Positions 33,518-45,196 of a stretch of DNA of 64,000 nucleotides are shown piece after piece. The notes under the pieces are model-generated. The model had not been told where the DNA came from. It saw only the letters and a program-made list of their open reading frames with translations, and ran no database searches. Numbering within the stretch: position 1 is the stretch's first letter; every line of letters starts with the position of its first letter. Origin of the DNA: Erythrobacter colymbi (lineage in GTDB: Bacteria > Pseudomonadota > Alphaproteobacteria > Sphingomonadales > Sphingomonadaceae); the NCBI RefSeq assembly GCF_002155685.1, contig NZ_MUYK01000010.1:1-64000 (forward strand). The letters run 5' to 3'. The translations under genes were made by a program, and so were the position numbers.

Positions 33518-34684
33518 ATGCGCGCCACCCCCGATTTCGACTTCCAGCTTGGCGAGGCTGCCGAGATGATCCGCGAGAGCACGGCGCGCTTCGCCGACGA
33601 GCAGATCATGCCGCTCGCCGAGCGCACCGACCGCGAGGACCGCTTCCCGCGCGAGCTGTGGCAGCCGATGGGCGCGCTGGGCCTCCACGGCATCACGGTG
33701 GAAGAGGAATGGGGCGGTCTGGGCCTCGGCTATCTCGAACACGTGATCGCGGTCGAGGAAGTCAGCCGCGCGAGCGCCAGCATCGGCCTGTCCTATGGCG
33801 CGCACTCCAACCTCTGCCTCAACCAGATCCGCCGCTGGGGGAATGACGAGCAAAAGGCGAAGTATCTCCCCAAGCTGATCTCGGGCGAGCACGTCGGCAG
33901 CCTCGCCATGTCCGAGGCGGGCGCAGGGTCGGATGTGGTCTCGATGAAATTGAAGGCCGATGCGGTTCAGGGCGGATACGTCCTCAACGGCACCAAGTTC
34001 TGGATCACCAACGCGCCTGAGGCCGATACGCTGGTGGTCTATGCCAAGACCGACGGGCACGCCGGATCGCGCGGTATCACCGCCTTCCTCATCGAGAAGG
34101 GCGACGAGGGCTTCGCCATCGGCCAGAAGATCAGCAAGGTCGGCATGAAGGGCTCGCCCACCGCGGAGCTCGTCTTCAACGACTGCTTCATCCCCGAAGA
34201 CCGCATCATGGGCCCGGTCAACGGCGGGGTCGGGGTGCTGATGAGCGGGCTCGATTACGAGCGCGTGGTGCTCGCCGGATTGCAGCTCGGCATCATGCAG
34301 GCCTGCCTCGACACGGTGATCCCCTACCTGCGCGAGAGGAAGCAGTTCGGCAAACCCATCGGCAGCTTCCAGCTGATGCAGGCCAAGGTCGCAGACATGT
34401 ATGTCGCCCTGCAATCGGCCCGCGCCTACACCTATGCCGTCGCCAAGGCCTGCGACGCGGGGCAGACGACGCGCTTCGATGCGGCCGGGGTGATTTTGCT
34501 GGCGTCGGAAAACGCCTTCAAGGTCGCCGCCGAAAGCGTGCAGGCGCTGGGCGGGGCGGGCTACACCACCGACTGGCCGGTCGAACGCTACATGAGGGAC
34601 GCCAAGCTGCTCGACATCGGCGCTGGGACGAACGAGATCCGCCGCATGCTGATCGGGCGCGAATTGATCGGGGCGGCGGGGTGA
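33518..34684 (+). CDS. liuA: Isovaleryl-CoA dehydrogenase
   Basis: 388 residues from the ATG at 33518 (GAGGAACAAATC upstream). Acyl-CoA dehydrogenase features are complete: MSEAGAGSDV near residue 130, FWITNAPEADTLVVYAKT, and C-terminal GGAGYTTDWPVERYMRDAKLLDIGAGTNEIRR. The catalytic base is Glu248 in GLDYERVVLAG, the internal position typical of isovaleryl-CoA dehydrogenase rather than the C-terminal position of most family members. It oxidises isovaleryl-CoA to 3-methylcrotonyl-CoA in leucine breakdown. The next enzyme of the pathway (liuB) follows after two unrelated small genes. Confidence 0.93.
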   Translation: MRATPDFDFQLGEAAEMIRESTARFADEQIMPLAERTDREDRFPRELWQPMGALGLHGITVEEEWGGLGLGYLEHVIAVEEVSRASASIGLSYGAHSNLCLNQIRRWGNDEQKAKYLPKLISGEHVGSLAMSEAGAGSDVVSMKLKADAVQGGYVLNGTKFWITNAPEADTLVVYAKTDGHAGSRGITAFLIEKGDEGFAIGQKISKVGMKGSPTAELVFNDCFIPEDRIMGPVNGGVGVLMSGLDYERVVLAGLQLGIMQACLDTVIPYLRERKQFGKPIGSFQLMQAKVADMYVALQSARAYTYAVAKACDAGQTTRFDAAGVILLASENAFKVAAESVQALGGAGYTTDWPVERYMRDAKLLDIGAGTNEIRRMLIGRELIGAAG

Positions 34685-35238
34685 GCTTGCCGGTTGATTG
34701 GCGTGCGATCGCCGAAAAGCTGGGAACGATCAGTTCGACTGAGCATGGGTATAGCGAGCGTGGCGGCACGGGCGTCGCATGCGATGCAATTGCAGAAATA
34801 CTCGGAGCTTCTCTGCTTCGTGATGCTGTCGATTTTGCCGTGTCAGGCGGGCCCGGGGCCGAGGCCGCCCGATCTGTCCTGATCCTGTTGAAATCACCGG
34901 CTGCGATGGAGCGTTGCCTTGAGATCTTCCGTGAGCCTCTCGATGCTCAGCAGGCAGGCGACGCAATTCATGTCCTCAAGATGATTTCAGATCGCCGTGT
35001 ACTCGCGTGGATCCCCGAGTTCATGGCAAGCGAAAACGAGATCGTGAGACTCTGGACGTTGGGCATTCTTGATCAGCTACTCATCATGCAGGAAGCCATT
35101 ACACCTGAGGAAGCCGCGCCATTCTTCAAGCAGGCTTTGGCCGATCCGAGTGGTAACGTCCGAAACGAAGCATATCGGTTCCTCGAAGATTTTGCGCAGG
35201 AGGAGCAAGTGATTGCCATGCGGAGTTTCATGCAATGA
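34681..35238 (+). CDS. Hypothetical HEAT-repeat-like protein
   Basis: 185 residues, no signal peptide or membrane span. Paired helices such as ARSVLILLKSPAAMERCLEIF, AGDAIHVLKMISDRRVLAWIPEFM and NEIVRLWTLGILDQLL give a HEAT-like solenoid pattern. I recognise no specific family. The GTG start overlaps the liuA stop (GTGA) and its own stop overlaps the following ATG (ATGA), so it sits inside the leucine-degradation transcript. GC content and codon use are more relaxed than in liuA and liuB, suggesting it arrived later. Confidence 0.72.
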   Translation: MSLPVDWRAIAEKLGTISSTEHGYSERGGTGVACDAIAEILGASLLRDAVDFAVSGGPGAEAARSVLILLKSPAAMERCLEIFREPLDAQQAGDAIHVLKMISDRRVLAWIPEFMASENEIVRLWTLGILDQLLIMQEAITPEEAAPFFKQALADPSGNVRNEAYRFLEDFAQEEQVIAMRSFMQ

Positions 35239-35540
35239 GCACCGACGAAGACTACGTCTATGACGAGGCGAGCGGCGAGTGGCCGCCCGCGTCCGAGCTT
35301 GCGGCCCAGCGCGCGGCGGAGGACGCGGTGGACGTGCGCGATGCGGTCGGCAATATCCTTGCCGATGGCGATGCGGTGACGTTGATCAAGGACCTCGAGG
35401 TCAAGGGCGCAGGGCAAACCCTGAAGCAGGGCACGCTGATCAAGTCGATCCGCCTGACCGGCGACCCTCAGGAGATCGACTGCAAATATCCCGGCATCAA
35501 AGGCCTGGTGCTCAGGGCCGAGTTTGTGCGGAAACGGTGA
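35235..35540 (+). CDS. PhnA/YjdM-domain protein with lost zinc ribbon
   Basis: 101 residues. The C-terminal about 65 residues are the PhnA domain (VRDAVGNILADGDAVTLIKDLEVKG, then IDCKYPGIKGLVLRAEFVRKR). In E. coli YjdM this is preceded by a four-cysteine zinc ribbon; here that region is replaced by DEDYVYDEASGEWPPASE with no cysteine. The old names linking it to phosphonate use are not supported experimentally, so I give no function. The start overlaps the stop of the HEAT-like gene. Confidence 0.85.
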   Translation: MSTDEDYVYDEASGEWPPASELAAQRAAEDAVDVRDAVGNILADGDAVTLIKDLEVKGAGQTLKQGTLIKSIRLTGDPQEIDCKYPGIKGLVLRAEFVRKR

Positions 35541-35565
35541 AGAAAGATGACACTACCCTCGTCAC

Positions 35566-35652
35566 CCTGAACTTGTTTCAGGGTCCATCGCACAGACAAG
35601 AACAGCCGGTGCGAGACGAGAAATGGATGCTGAAACAAGTTCAGCATGACGG
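35566..35652. repeat. REP-like inverted repeat, CTGAAACAAGTTCAG class
   Basis: Left arm contains CACCCTGAACTTGTTTCAGG (35567-35586 region) and right arm GCTGAAACAAGTTCAGCATG (35629-35648 region). The arms are inverted copies across the core TGAACTTGTTTCAG/CTGAAACAAGTTCA. A typical sphingomonad intergenic element, located between phnA-like and liuB. Confidence 0.75.
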
Positions 35653-35663
35653 AGAGATTTAGA

Positions 35664-37271
35664 ATGACCGCCCCCACCCTCACCACCAAGCTCGACCGCG
35701 AGAGCCCCGAGGCCAAGGCCCGCTTCGCGCACAACCATGCCCTCGCGCAGGAGCTCCGCGCGCGGGTGGCCGAGGCGGCGCTCGGCGGGCCGGAGAAGCA
35801 TCGCGAGCGGCATGTCAGCCGCGGCAAGTTGCTCCCCCGCGAGCGGGTGGAGCGGCTGCTCGATCCGGGTTCACCCTTTCTGGAGGTCGGGCAGCTGGCG
35901 GCGAACGGGATGTATGAGGGCGACGTCAACGGCGCATCGATCATCACCGGCGTGGGGCGAGTCTCGGGGCGGCAGTGCATGATCGTGTGCAACGACGCGA
36001 CCGTGAAGGGCGGCACCTATTACCCGATGACGGTCAAGAAGCACCTGAGGGCGCAGGAGATCGCGGCAGAAAACCGCCTGCCGTGCATCTATCTGGTCGA
36101 CAGCGGCGGGGCGAACCTGCCGCATCAGGCCGAGGTCTTTCCGGACCGCGACCATTTCGGCCGCATCTTCTTCAATCAGGCGAACATGTCCGCCCTGGGC
36201 ATCCCGCAGATCGCCTGCGTCATGGGCTCCTGCACCGCGGGGGGCGCCTACGTGCCCGCCATGTCCGACGAGACGGTGATTGTGCGCAACCAGGGCACGA
36301 TCTTCCTTGCCGGCCCGCCGCTGGTGAAAGCCGCGACGGGCGAGGAGATCACCGCTGAAGACCTCGGCGGTGGTGACCTGCACGCCAGGAAGTCCGGCGT
36401 GGTCGATCACTTGGCCGAGAACGACGAGCACGCGCTCACCATCGTGCGCGACATCGTCTCGCACCTCGGCGCGAACACCGGGGCGGCGAAGGACGTCGCG
36501 CTCAAGGACCCGCGCCCCCCTAAGTTCGATGCCGAGGATCTCTACGCCCTCATCCCCGAGGACGTGCGTGCGCCTTACGACGTCAAGGAAGTGATCGCGC
36601 GGCTGGTCGACGGCTCCGAGTTCCACGAGTTCAAGGCGCATTACGGCAGCACGCTGGTGTGCGGGTTCGCGCATATCTGGGGGATGCCGGTCGCGATCCT
36701 CGCCAACAACGGCGTGCTGTTTTCGGAAAGCGCGCAGAAGGGCGCGCACTTCATAGAGCTGGCCTGCCAGAGGCGCATCCCCTTGCTGTTCCTCCAGAAT
36801 ATCAGCGGCTTCATGGTCGGCGGGAAATACGAGGCAGAGGGCATCGCCAAGCACGGGGCGAAGCTCGTCACCGCCGTGGCGACCGCGACGGTGCCCAAGG
36901 TCACCGTGGTGATCGGCGGGAGCTTCGGCGCGGGGAACTACGGGATGTGCGGCCGCGCCTACTCGCCCCGCTTCCTGTTCACCTGGCCCAACGCGCGCAT
37001 CAGCGTGATGGGCGGCGAGCAGGCGGCATCGGTGCTCGCCACCGTGCACCGCGACGCCGAAAGCTGGACCCCGGAGCAGGCCGAGGCCTTCAAGCAGCCG
37101 ATCCGCCAGAAATACGAAGACGAAGGCAACCCCTACTACGCCACCGCCCGCCTGTGGGACGACGGCGTGGTCGACCCGGTGCAGACCCGCGATGTGCTGG
37201 GGCTTGCGTTTGCGGCCTGCCTTGAGGCACCTATCGCCGAGCAGCCCAAATTTGGCGTATTCAGGATGTAG
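35664..37271 (+). CDS. liuB: 3-methylcrotonyl-CoA carboxylase, carboxyltransferase (beta) subunit
   Basis: 535 residues from the ATG at 35664 (GGAGAGATTTAGA upstream). The sequence has the methylcrotonyl-CoA carboxylase beta pattern: [26 protein letters not shown], then [58 protein letters not shown] and the C-terminal [25 protein letters not shown]. It transfers carboxyl from biotin to 3-methylcrotonyl-CoA in leucine degradation. The biotin-carrying alpha subunit (liuD) and the hydratase (liuC) are not next to it; after a 2-base gap comes an AT-rich orphan gene. Confidence 0.95.
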   Translation: MTAPTLTTKLDRESPEAKARFAHNHALAQELRARVAEAALGGPEKHRERHVSRGKLLPRERVERLLDPGSPFLEVGQLAANGMYEGDVNGASIITGVGRVSGRQCMIVCNDATVKGGTYYPMTVKKHLRAQEIAAENRLPCIYLVDSGGANLPHQAEVFPDRDHFGRIFFNQANMSALGIPQIACVMGSCTAGGAYVPAMSDETVIVRNQGTIFLAGPPLVKAATGEEITAEDLGGGDLHARKSGVVDHLAENDEHALTIVRDIVSHLGANTGAAKDVALKDPRPPKFDAEDLYALIPEDVRAPYDVKEVIARLVDGSEFHEFKAHYGSTLVCGFAHIWGMPVAILANNGVLFSESAQKGAHFIELACQRRIPLLFLQNISGFMVGGKYEAEGIAKHGAKLVTAVATATVPKVTVVIGGSFGAGNYGMCGRAYSPRFLFTWPNARISVMGGEQAASVLATVHRDAESWTPEQAEAFKQPIRQKYEDEGNPYYATARLWDDGVVDPVQTRDVLGLAFAACLEAPIAEQPKFGVFRM

Positions 37272-37273
37272 AT

Positions 37274-37756
37274 ATGCTGACCTTATCTGAGCTTTATGAT
37301 CTGATGGTTCAGATGGGGGTTATTGGCGGCGCAATTACATCTATAATCTTCGCGATCGAAGCTGTGAAGTTTGTATGGCGATTTACAAATTCTCTTTGGC
37401 ATGAGAGGGGTAGAAACTTTGTAATTCGGGAGATTTTGAAGAGTAGACGGATGAGAATGCTCTGTTTGAGAGATCAAACATTTTTTATCGCTGTACTTGG
37501 ATCAAGAGCATTACAGTTTATTTTGTACGCTTTAGCGTCTTTTGTTTTTACAATTGCGATTATAAATTCAGAAAAATTTATACTTTCTAAGGAAGTGCTT
37601 AGGGGGTTTCTATATTTTTACCTGTTCATGGCGCAGATAGCTATGATCCGGCTCTGGTTCCTGCTGGCATACATTCGGGTTATGCGCCGGAAAGTCATGC
37701 TCGGTCTAAAGCCACGTTTGACGCGTCATGAAACCCTCCCCCACCCCCTTGCGTAG
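37274..37756 (+). CDS. AT-rich orphan membrane protein
   Basis: 160 residues with three or four hydrophobic segments (about residues 14-35, 70-98 and 108-132) and basic loops (IREILKSRRMRM, RVMRRKVMLGLKPR). No family recognised. Its base composition is unlike everything around it: 37501-37620 contains only 34 G or C in 120 bases. It uses codons such as ATA, TTA and AGA that are rare in the neighbours. It starts 2 bases after the liuB stop, with no clear ribosome site, so it probably relies on translation of liuB. This looks like recently acquired DNA. Confidence 0.65.
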   Translation: MLTLSELYDLMVQMGVIGGAITSIIFAIEAVKFVWRFTNSLWHERGRNFVIREILKSRRMRMLCLRDQTFFIAVLGSRALQFILYALASFVFTIAIINSEKFILSKEVLRGFLYFYLFMAQIAMIRLWFLLAYIRVMRRKVMLGLKPRLTRHETLPHPLA

Positions 37757-37819
37757 CTAACCCAAGTTAGGCCACAAGCACTTCAAGCCTTTTGGGAGAG
37801 GGCAGGGACATTGCCGCAT

Positions 37820-38455
37820 ATGCCGACCGCCGCCGCGCACGCCCGTGCGCCCTCGATCCTTTCGCGCATCGTGCGCCGCATCATACTTGCGATCTGGTAC
37901 ATCCGCGGGTGGAAGATCGAGGACCCGCTGCCCAAGCATCTCAAGAAGTTCGTGCTCGCCGGCGCGCCGCATACCTCCAACTGGGACTTCGTGTTCTTCA
38001 CCGGCGCCACCCATGAAGAGGGCATCCGCCCCAACTTCATGGGCAAGCACACGCTGTTCCAGTGGCCGATGACGCGCTTCATGCTCGACATGGGGGGCCT
38101 CCCCGTCGACCGCCGCAGCCGCCTCAACGCCACCGAGCAGGTTGCCGCCGAATTCGCCGCGCGCGACGAGCTTGCGCTGGTGATCGCCTGCGAGGGCACG
38201 CGCAAGACCGACGGCAAGTGGAAGTCGGGCTTCTACCACATCGCCCGCGCAGCCAATGTCCCGATCGTCCCCGCCTTTGCCGACAATGCGAAGAAGCGCA
38301 TCAGCTTCGGCCCGCCGATGATCCCGACCGGCAATTACGGCGAGGACCTGCTCAAGATCGCCGAGTGGTTCCGCTCCAAACTCCCCGATTACGAGCGCTT
38401 CAAGGTGCTGGAACAGCAGGCGCGCGACATCATCGCGGGCAAGAACGATGTTTGA
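37820..38455 (+). CDS. Lysophospholipid acyltransferase family protein
   Basis: 211 residues from the ATG at 37820; a TTG at 37811 has better spacing from the AGGG stretch. The acyltransferase HX4D motif reads HTSNWD (near residue 50), with further family blocks GLPVDRRSR and CEGTRKTDGKWKSGFYHIA, the latter being the EGTR block that binds the phosphate. The family acylates lysophosphatidic acid or related lipids at the inner membrane. A hydrophobic, basic N-terminus (RIVRRIILAIWYIRG) probably contacts the membrane. It overlaps the next gene by 8 bases. Confidence 0.88.
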   Translation: MPTAAAHARAPSILSRIVRRIILAIWYIRGWKIEDPLPKHLKKFVLAGAPHTSNWDFVFFTGATHEEGIRPNFMGKHTLFQWPMTRFMLDMGGLPVDRRSRLNATEQVAAEFAARDELALVIACEGTRKTDGKWKSGFYHIARAANVPIVPAFADNAKKRISFGPPMIPTGNYGEDLLKIAEWFRSKLPDYERFKVLEQQARDIIAGKNDV

Positions 38456-39245
38456 ACTCCTCGCGGTCAACGCCGCGATCCTGATCGTGCTGGTGCTGGT
38501 CCAGTGGGCGATCAGCGTGAAGATCGGCGATGTCAGCTTCATCGACGCCTTTTGGGGCGCAGGCATGGGCATCCTCGCGCTAGCGAGCTGGCTCCACGTG
38601 CGCGGCGGGCCGGGGGCGCTCGCCACGCTGATCTTCGCCATGACCGCCGCCTGGGGCTTCCGGCTCGGCATCTACCTCTTTCTGCGCTGGCGCCGCGAGG
38701 GCGAGGACAAGCGCTACCGGATGATCCTCAAGAAGGACCGCGAGGCCGGGCGCTTCGCCCAGGCCGCGCTGACCAAGGTCTGGCTGATGCAGGCGGTGCT
38801 GCTGTTCATGGTCTCGAGCCCCGCGCAGGTCGGCATCCTCGCGAGCGGCGCGCCCGCCCCGATCCCGCCGCTGGCGTGGGTGGGCTTTGCCGTGTGGAGT
38901 GTCGGCGTGTTCTTCGAATGGGTCGGCGACTGGCAGCTCGCCCGCTTCAAGGCGGACCCGGCCAATCACGGCAAGGTGCTCGATACGGGCCTGTGGCGCT
39001 ACACCCGCCATCCCAACTATTTCGGCGACTTCGCCGCATGGTGGGGCATCTGGATCGCCTGCTCTGCGGCGGGCTGGGAATATGCGGCGGCGACCGTCGT
39101 CGGCCCGCTGTTCCTCAGCTTCACGCTGACCAAATGGTCGGGCGTGACGCTGCTGGAAAAGGGCCTCGACAAGTCCAAGGGCGACAAATACGCCGAGTAC
39201 AAGCGGCGCACCTCGGCCTTCCTGCCCATGCCCCCCAAAGCATGA
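38448..39245 (+). CDS. DUF1295 / steroid 5-alpha-reductase-like membrane protein
   Basis: 265 residues with about six membrane helices. The C-terminal half holds the family signature: GLWRYTRHPNYFGDFAAWWGIW, then LLEKGLDKSKGDKYAEYKRRTSAFLP. Relatives act as lipid reductases or methyltransferases; the bacterial substrate is unknown. The 8-base overlap with the acyltransferase gene suggests both work on membrane lipids. Confidence 0.88.
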   Translation: MFELLAVNAAILIVLVLVQWAISVKIGDVSFIDAFWGAGMGILALASWLHVRGGPGALATLIFAMTAAWGFRLGIYLFLRWRREGEDKRYRMILKKDREAGRFAQAALTKVWLMQAVLLFMVSSPAQVGILASGAPAPIPPLAWVGFAVWSVGVFFEWVGDWQLARFKADPANHGKVLDTGLWRYTRHPNYFGDFAAWWGIWIACSAAGWEYAAATVVGPLFLSFTLTKWSGVTLLEKGLDKSKGDKYAEYKRRTSAFLPMPPKA

Positions 39246-39386
39246 TCGCGCGGAACTGGAACGGCGGCCAACCGTCTCCCGGACATGACATTTCCGTTGC
39301 TGCGTCGCACAAAAATCGACGAGCGGCCCTTTAAGCCCGCTCGCGGTTGGCCTATGTTGCTTTCCGCGCGAGGAGGCGCGAGCGAC

Positions 39387-40025
39387 ATGCCATTGACCGA
39401 CACGGCCCGGGAAGCCGAGCGCGAACGTATCGCGCGTCATGTGCTCGATCTGGTCAAGGAACGCGGCGCGGAAGTGCCGTGGACCGTGGCGATGGCCGAA
39501 AGCGGCCTGACCCGCGCCCGGTTCGAAGCGCTGTTTTCCGATTACGACGACCTGTTCGATGCCGTCGCACAGACGTGGCTCGCCCCGCACATGGCGGTGA
39601 TGGAGGAGGTGCTCGCATCGGGCCTGCCCCCGCAGCGCAAGATGTTCGAGTTCTTCCGTCGCCGCTTCCTGATCTCGCAGGCGCGCTTCCGCGAGGACCC
39701 GCACTTCTTCACGATCCTGTGCGAGATGGGCGCGGCAAATTTCGAGCGGGTGCGCAGCTATGTCGACCTTGCCGACCACTACCTGTGCGAGCTGATCGCC
39801 GAAGCGCAGGCCGAAGGCTTCTTCGGCGGGCTGGAGATCGACGAGGCGCTGTCGCTGATCAACCAGATGATCAGCAACTACACCCTGCCTGACGCACTGA
39901 TCTATCTCGGCGACAAGCTCACCGAGCAGAAGCTGGCGCGGATCGTCGACACGATGTTCATCGGCCTGTCGGGCGAGGCAGGGGCGGATGCCTCGGGCGT
40001 GAACACGCTGAAGGTGGCGTCCTAA
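39387..40025 (+). CDS. TetR-like transcriptional regulator
   Basis: 212 residues from the ATG at 39387, with AGGAGG 10 bases upstream. An N-terminal helix-turn-helix (REAERERIARHVLDLVKERGAEVPWTVAMAESGLTRARFEALFSDYDDLFDAV) resembles TetR proteins in layout, with a divergent recognition helix. The rest is all helical, as in TetR ligand domains. The target is unknown; it could control the neighbouring lipid genes or the convergent SnoaL-like gene, which it overlaps by 4 bases at the 3' ends. Confidence 0.75.
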   Translation: MPLTDTAREAERERIARHVLDLVKERGAEVPWTVAMAESGLTRARFEALFSDYDDLFDAVAQTWLAPHMAVMEEVLASGLPPQRKMFEFFRRRFLISQARFREDPHFFTILCEMGAANFERVRSYVDLADHYLCELIAEAQAEGFFGGLEIDEALSLINQMISNYTLPDALIYLGDKLTEQKLARIVDTMFIGLSGEAGADASGVNTLKVAS

Positions 40026-40531
40026 GCCTCGCTCCACCACGCCGTAGAGGGATCCTCGTCGCCGCGTGCGCCACGGCGCTGGAGGCCGTCGAACAGGCCG
40101 CCTTCCAGTGTCATCGTGGCGGGCGTCGTGCGGTTCCAGTCCATCACGTAGAGCCGCTCGGCGATCAGCCAGCGGCCCTCGCGGCGCGCGAGGGTGTCGA
40201 GGTAGCGGCCGCCGACCACCATCTCGACTTCGCCCTCCGGTGCCGGGATGATGTGGAGCGCGACGCAGTTGGTCTCGGCCTTGGCGCTGTCTCCGGCGAT
40301 GCGCATCACGGTGTTGCTGATGTTGTGCTGGGTCAGCCGCATCGTGCCGAGGCCCGCCATCAGCCCGGGGATCACCTCGGCAATCGGGCGCGCGCCGTCG
40401 CCATAGTCGATCACCGCGTCGGGCGTGAAGGCGGCGGCGAGCTGTTCGGGATCGCAGCGGTCGATGCCACGGCAATAGAGCGCGAGAGTCTCGGCAATGG
40501 CGAGCCGGTCGGCGAGTTCGGTCAGGTCCAT
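40022..40531 (-). CDS. SnoaL-like / NTF2-fold protein
   Basis: 169 residues. The N-terminus DLTELADRLAIAETLALYCRGIDRCDPEQLAAAF is the usual SnoaL_4-type helix set, followed by TPDAVIDYG and LTQHNISNTVMRIAGDSAKAET, the strands lining the cone-shaped pocket. Family members include small dehydratases, cyclases and isomerases, and many have no known reaction. Its 3' end overlaps the convergent regulator gene by 4 bases. Confidence 0.82.
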   Translation of the reverse strand: MDLTELADRLAIAETLALYCRGIDRCDPEQLAAAFTPDAVIDYGDGARPIAEVIPGLMAGLGTMRLTQHNISNTVMRIAGDSAKAETNCVALHIIPAPEGEVEMVVGGRYLDTLARREGRWLIAERLYVMDWNRTTPATMTLEGGLFDGLQRRGARGDEDPSTAWWSEA

Positions 40532-40591
40532 GGACGCAAGGCTACAGCGTAGCGGCGCGCTGCGGGACTGGCCAAAGCGTCAGCGACGCTC

Positions 40592-41377
40592 TCAGCGACG
40601 GGGATCGCGCTTGAACTGCAGGACGTTGGCCGGGAGCTTCCTCGGCGGCGGGCCCAGACGCTTGTCGGCGAGGGCATAGCGCAGCGCCGCGCCGGTCATG
40701 GTGGCCGAGACCAGCAGCAGGACGCCCGCCCAGATCCAGTGCGGCAGCCCCGCGACCGACGCGATCGCGCCGGTGTCCGACAGCATCGCCTGCCCGCCGA
40801 GCACGACTTCCTCGGTGAACAGGTAGTGCCAGTCGCTCAAGGCACTCAGCGCCGCCATCAGGCCGAGGAACTGGAGGCTGAAGCGCAGGAAGCCGGCCGA
40901 ACCGCGCCACGCGACGAGAGCGATGATCGCGGCGGCGAGCGGCAGCGCCCACCAGCCGGTGGCCGAACGCACCCAGATGACCGTGCTCGCGATTATCACC
41001 GCCGCCACCAGCGCCAGCACCGGCCGCCACGCGCGCGGGTGCGCGCTGGCAACGATCAGCCCCGCCCCGGCGGCTGCGGGCGCGAGCGGGCCACCCGCGG
41101 CAATCACGGCCTGCACATAACGCGGTGCGTCGCCCGCCACGTGGTTCTCGGCGACGCCCGATCCGTTGGGGAAGATCACCAGCTGCTCGAAATGCTGGCC
41201 AAGCGCGAGTGCGGTCAACCCGTGCCCCATCTCGTGGAACCACGTCGTCAGGATGAAAAAGGGATAGGACAGGAACTCGCCGAAAGGCAGCGCGGGCAGC
41301 ATGGTCACGATCAGCCCGGCGACGACCAGCCGCCCGATGGCCTCGCCGCGCGAGCCGGGTCTGACGAGGTACTGCAC
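40592..41377 (-). CDS. M50 family membrane metallopeptidase
   Basis: 261 residues from a GTG 5 bases after the stop of the AI-2E gene. The zinc motif HEMGHGLTALALG (HExxH, near residue 47) lies at the end of a membrane segment, and several further hydrophobic segments follow, as in M50B-like peptidases; a later LSDWHYLF near residue 165 may carry the third ligand. The substrate is unknown. It is the last gene of a probable gyrB/AI-2E/M50 transcript. Confidence 0.82.
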   Translation of the reverse strand: MQYLVRPGSRGEAIGRLVVAGLIVTMLPALPFGEFLSYPFFILTTWFHEMGHGLTALALGQHFEQLVIFPNGSGVAENHVAGDAPRYVQAVIAAGGPLAPAAAGAGLIVASAHPRAWRPVLALVAAVIIASTVIWVRSATGWWALPLAAAIIALVAWRGSAGFLRFSLQFLGLMAALSALSDWHYLFTEEVVLGGQAMLSDTGAIASVAGLPHWIWAGVLLLVSATMTGAALRYALADKRLGPPPRKLPANVLQFKRDPRR

Positions 41378-41382
41378 TGCCG

Positions 41383-42519
41383 TCAGGCCGGATCGGGCGC
41401 GTGGCCCGAGACATCGACGTGGATGTCGCTGTCATCCTGCCGCAGCGCTTCCTCGTCCTCCTCGCGCTGTTCGCGCAGGATCGACCAGCTGGCGAGGAAC
41501 AGGCCCGCCACCAGCGGCCCCAGCACGATGCCCGAGAAGCCGACGAGACTGATGCCGCCGAGCGTGGTGATGAGGATGATCCAGTCCGGAATGCCGGTGT
41601 CGCGGCCGACCAGAATGGGGCGCAGCACGTTGTCGGCCGAGGAGATGATGAAGAAGCCGACCAGCAGCACGAACACGCCCTGCCACGTCGCGCCGGTGAC
41701 CAGCAGGTAGAGCCCCGCTGGAAGCCACACCGCCCCCGCGCCGATCACGGGGACAAGCGCAAAGATCGTCATCAGCACGCCGAACAGCAGCGCCGAGGGC
41801 ACGCCTGCGATCAGCAGCGTGATCCATCCGAGCGCGCCCTGCACCAGCGCCACGACGCCGGTGCCCTTGATGGTCGCGCGCACGATGCCGAGGAAGCGCT
41901 CCGCCAGCCGGTCGGCGATGCTGCGCTCCACCGGAACGGCGCACAGCACGGTCCGCCCGATCCGCTCGCCATCGCGCAGCAGGAAGAACATGACGTAGAG
42001 CCCGACGCCGAAGGACAGGAAGAAGCTCAGCGCCCCGCTGCCGATCGAGACCGCCTGACTGGCGATCATCCCGGCGCTTTCGGTGAGGAGGTCCTGCACC
42101 TTGGTCTGCACCATGACGATATCGGCCCAGCCGCTGCGGTCCACCGCCTCGCGCGCGAATTTCGGGAGCGAAGTGTAGACCGTGTCGAACAGCGCGGCGA
42201 GATCGATCGGCTTCTGCTGGAGCGTCGAGATCAGCACGATCGCCTGCTCCACCACCATCGAGGCGATCCACGCGGCGGGGACCAGCACGAGGATGAAGAT
42301 GATCAGCAGGCTCAGCCCTGCCGCCGGGTTCCGGCGCCCGCGCAGCCGCCGCAGGACATTGCGGTACAGCGGCTGGAACATGATCGCCGCCAGCGCCGCC
42401 CACAGCAGTGGCTGGGCGAAGGGATAGACGATCACCGCCATCAGCAGGCTGACCACCACGAGGATGGTCAGGAAGCTTGCCTGTTGCAGGTCTCCGGTGC
42501 GGTTGGGCTGGGCGGCCAT
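41383..42519 (-). CDS. AI-2E family transporter (TqsA/PerM-like)
   Basis: 378 residues from the ATG at 42519, with GGAAGGACAGC before it; the frame runs on to 42567 but overlaps gyrB. Eight membrane segments, with the long central amphipathic region DTVYTSLPKFAREAVDRSGW and on, and the C-terminal IPDWIILITTLGGISLVGFSGIVLGPLVAGL typical of this family. Members export small molecules or act as antiporters; a quorum-signal role cannot be assumed from family name. It starts 16 bases after the gyrB stop. Confidence 0.9.
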   Translation of the reverse strand: MAAQPNRTGDLQQASFLTILVVVSLLMAVIVYPFAQPLLWAALAAIMFQPLYRNVLRRLRGRRNPAAGLSLLIIFILVLVPAAWIASMVVEQAIVLISTLQQKPIDLAALFDTVYTSLPKFAREAVDRSGWADIVMVQTKVQDLLTESAGMIASQAVSIGSGALSFFLSFGVGLYVMFFLLRDGERIGRTVLCAVPVERSIADRLAERFLGIVRATIKGTGVVALVQGALGWITLLIAGVPSALLFGVLMTIFALVPVIGAGAVWLPAGLYLLVTGATWQGVFVLLVGFFIISSADNVLRPILVGRDTGIPDWIILITTLGGISLVGFSGIVLGPLVAGLFLASWSILREQREEDEEALRQDDSDIHVDVSGHAPDPA

Positions 42520-42535
42520 GCTGTCCTTCCGGGCC

Positions 42536-45106
<2,571 letters not shown>

Positions 45107-45196
45107 TCATATAGGGGCTTGAGGAGGGAAACCCAACTGCGGGACGCCCCCGAGGGCCGCTTTTCCACGGGAGTTCGGGAGGGGTCGACGAGTGGT

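Noticed and set aside
41383..42519. Autoinducer-2 quorum-sensing exporter
   Set aside because: The family name AI-2E does not prove AI-2 transport and no lsr or luxS gene is visible; I keep only the family assignment.
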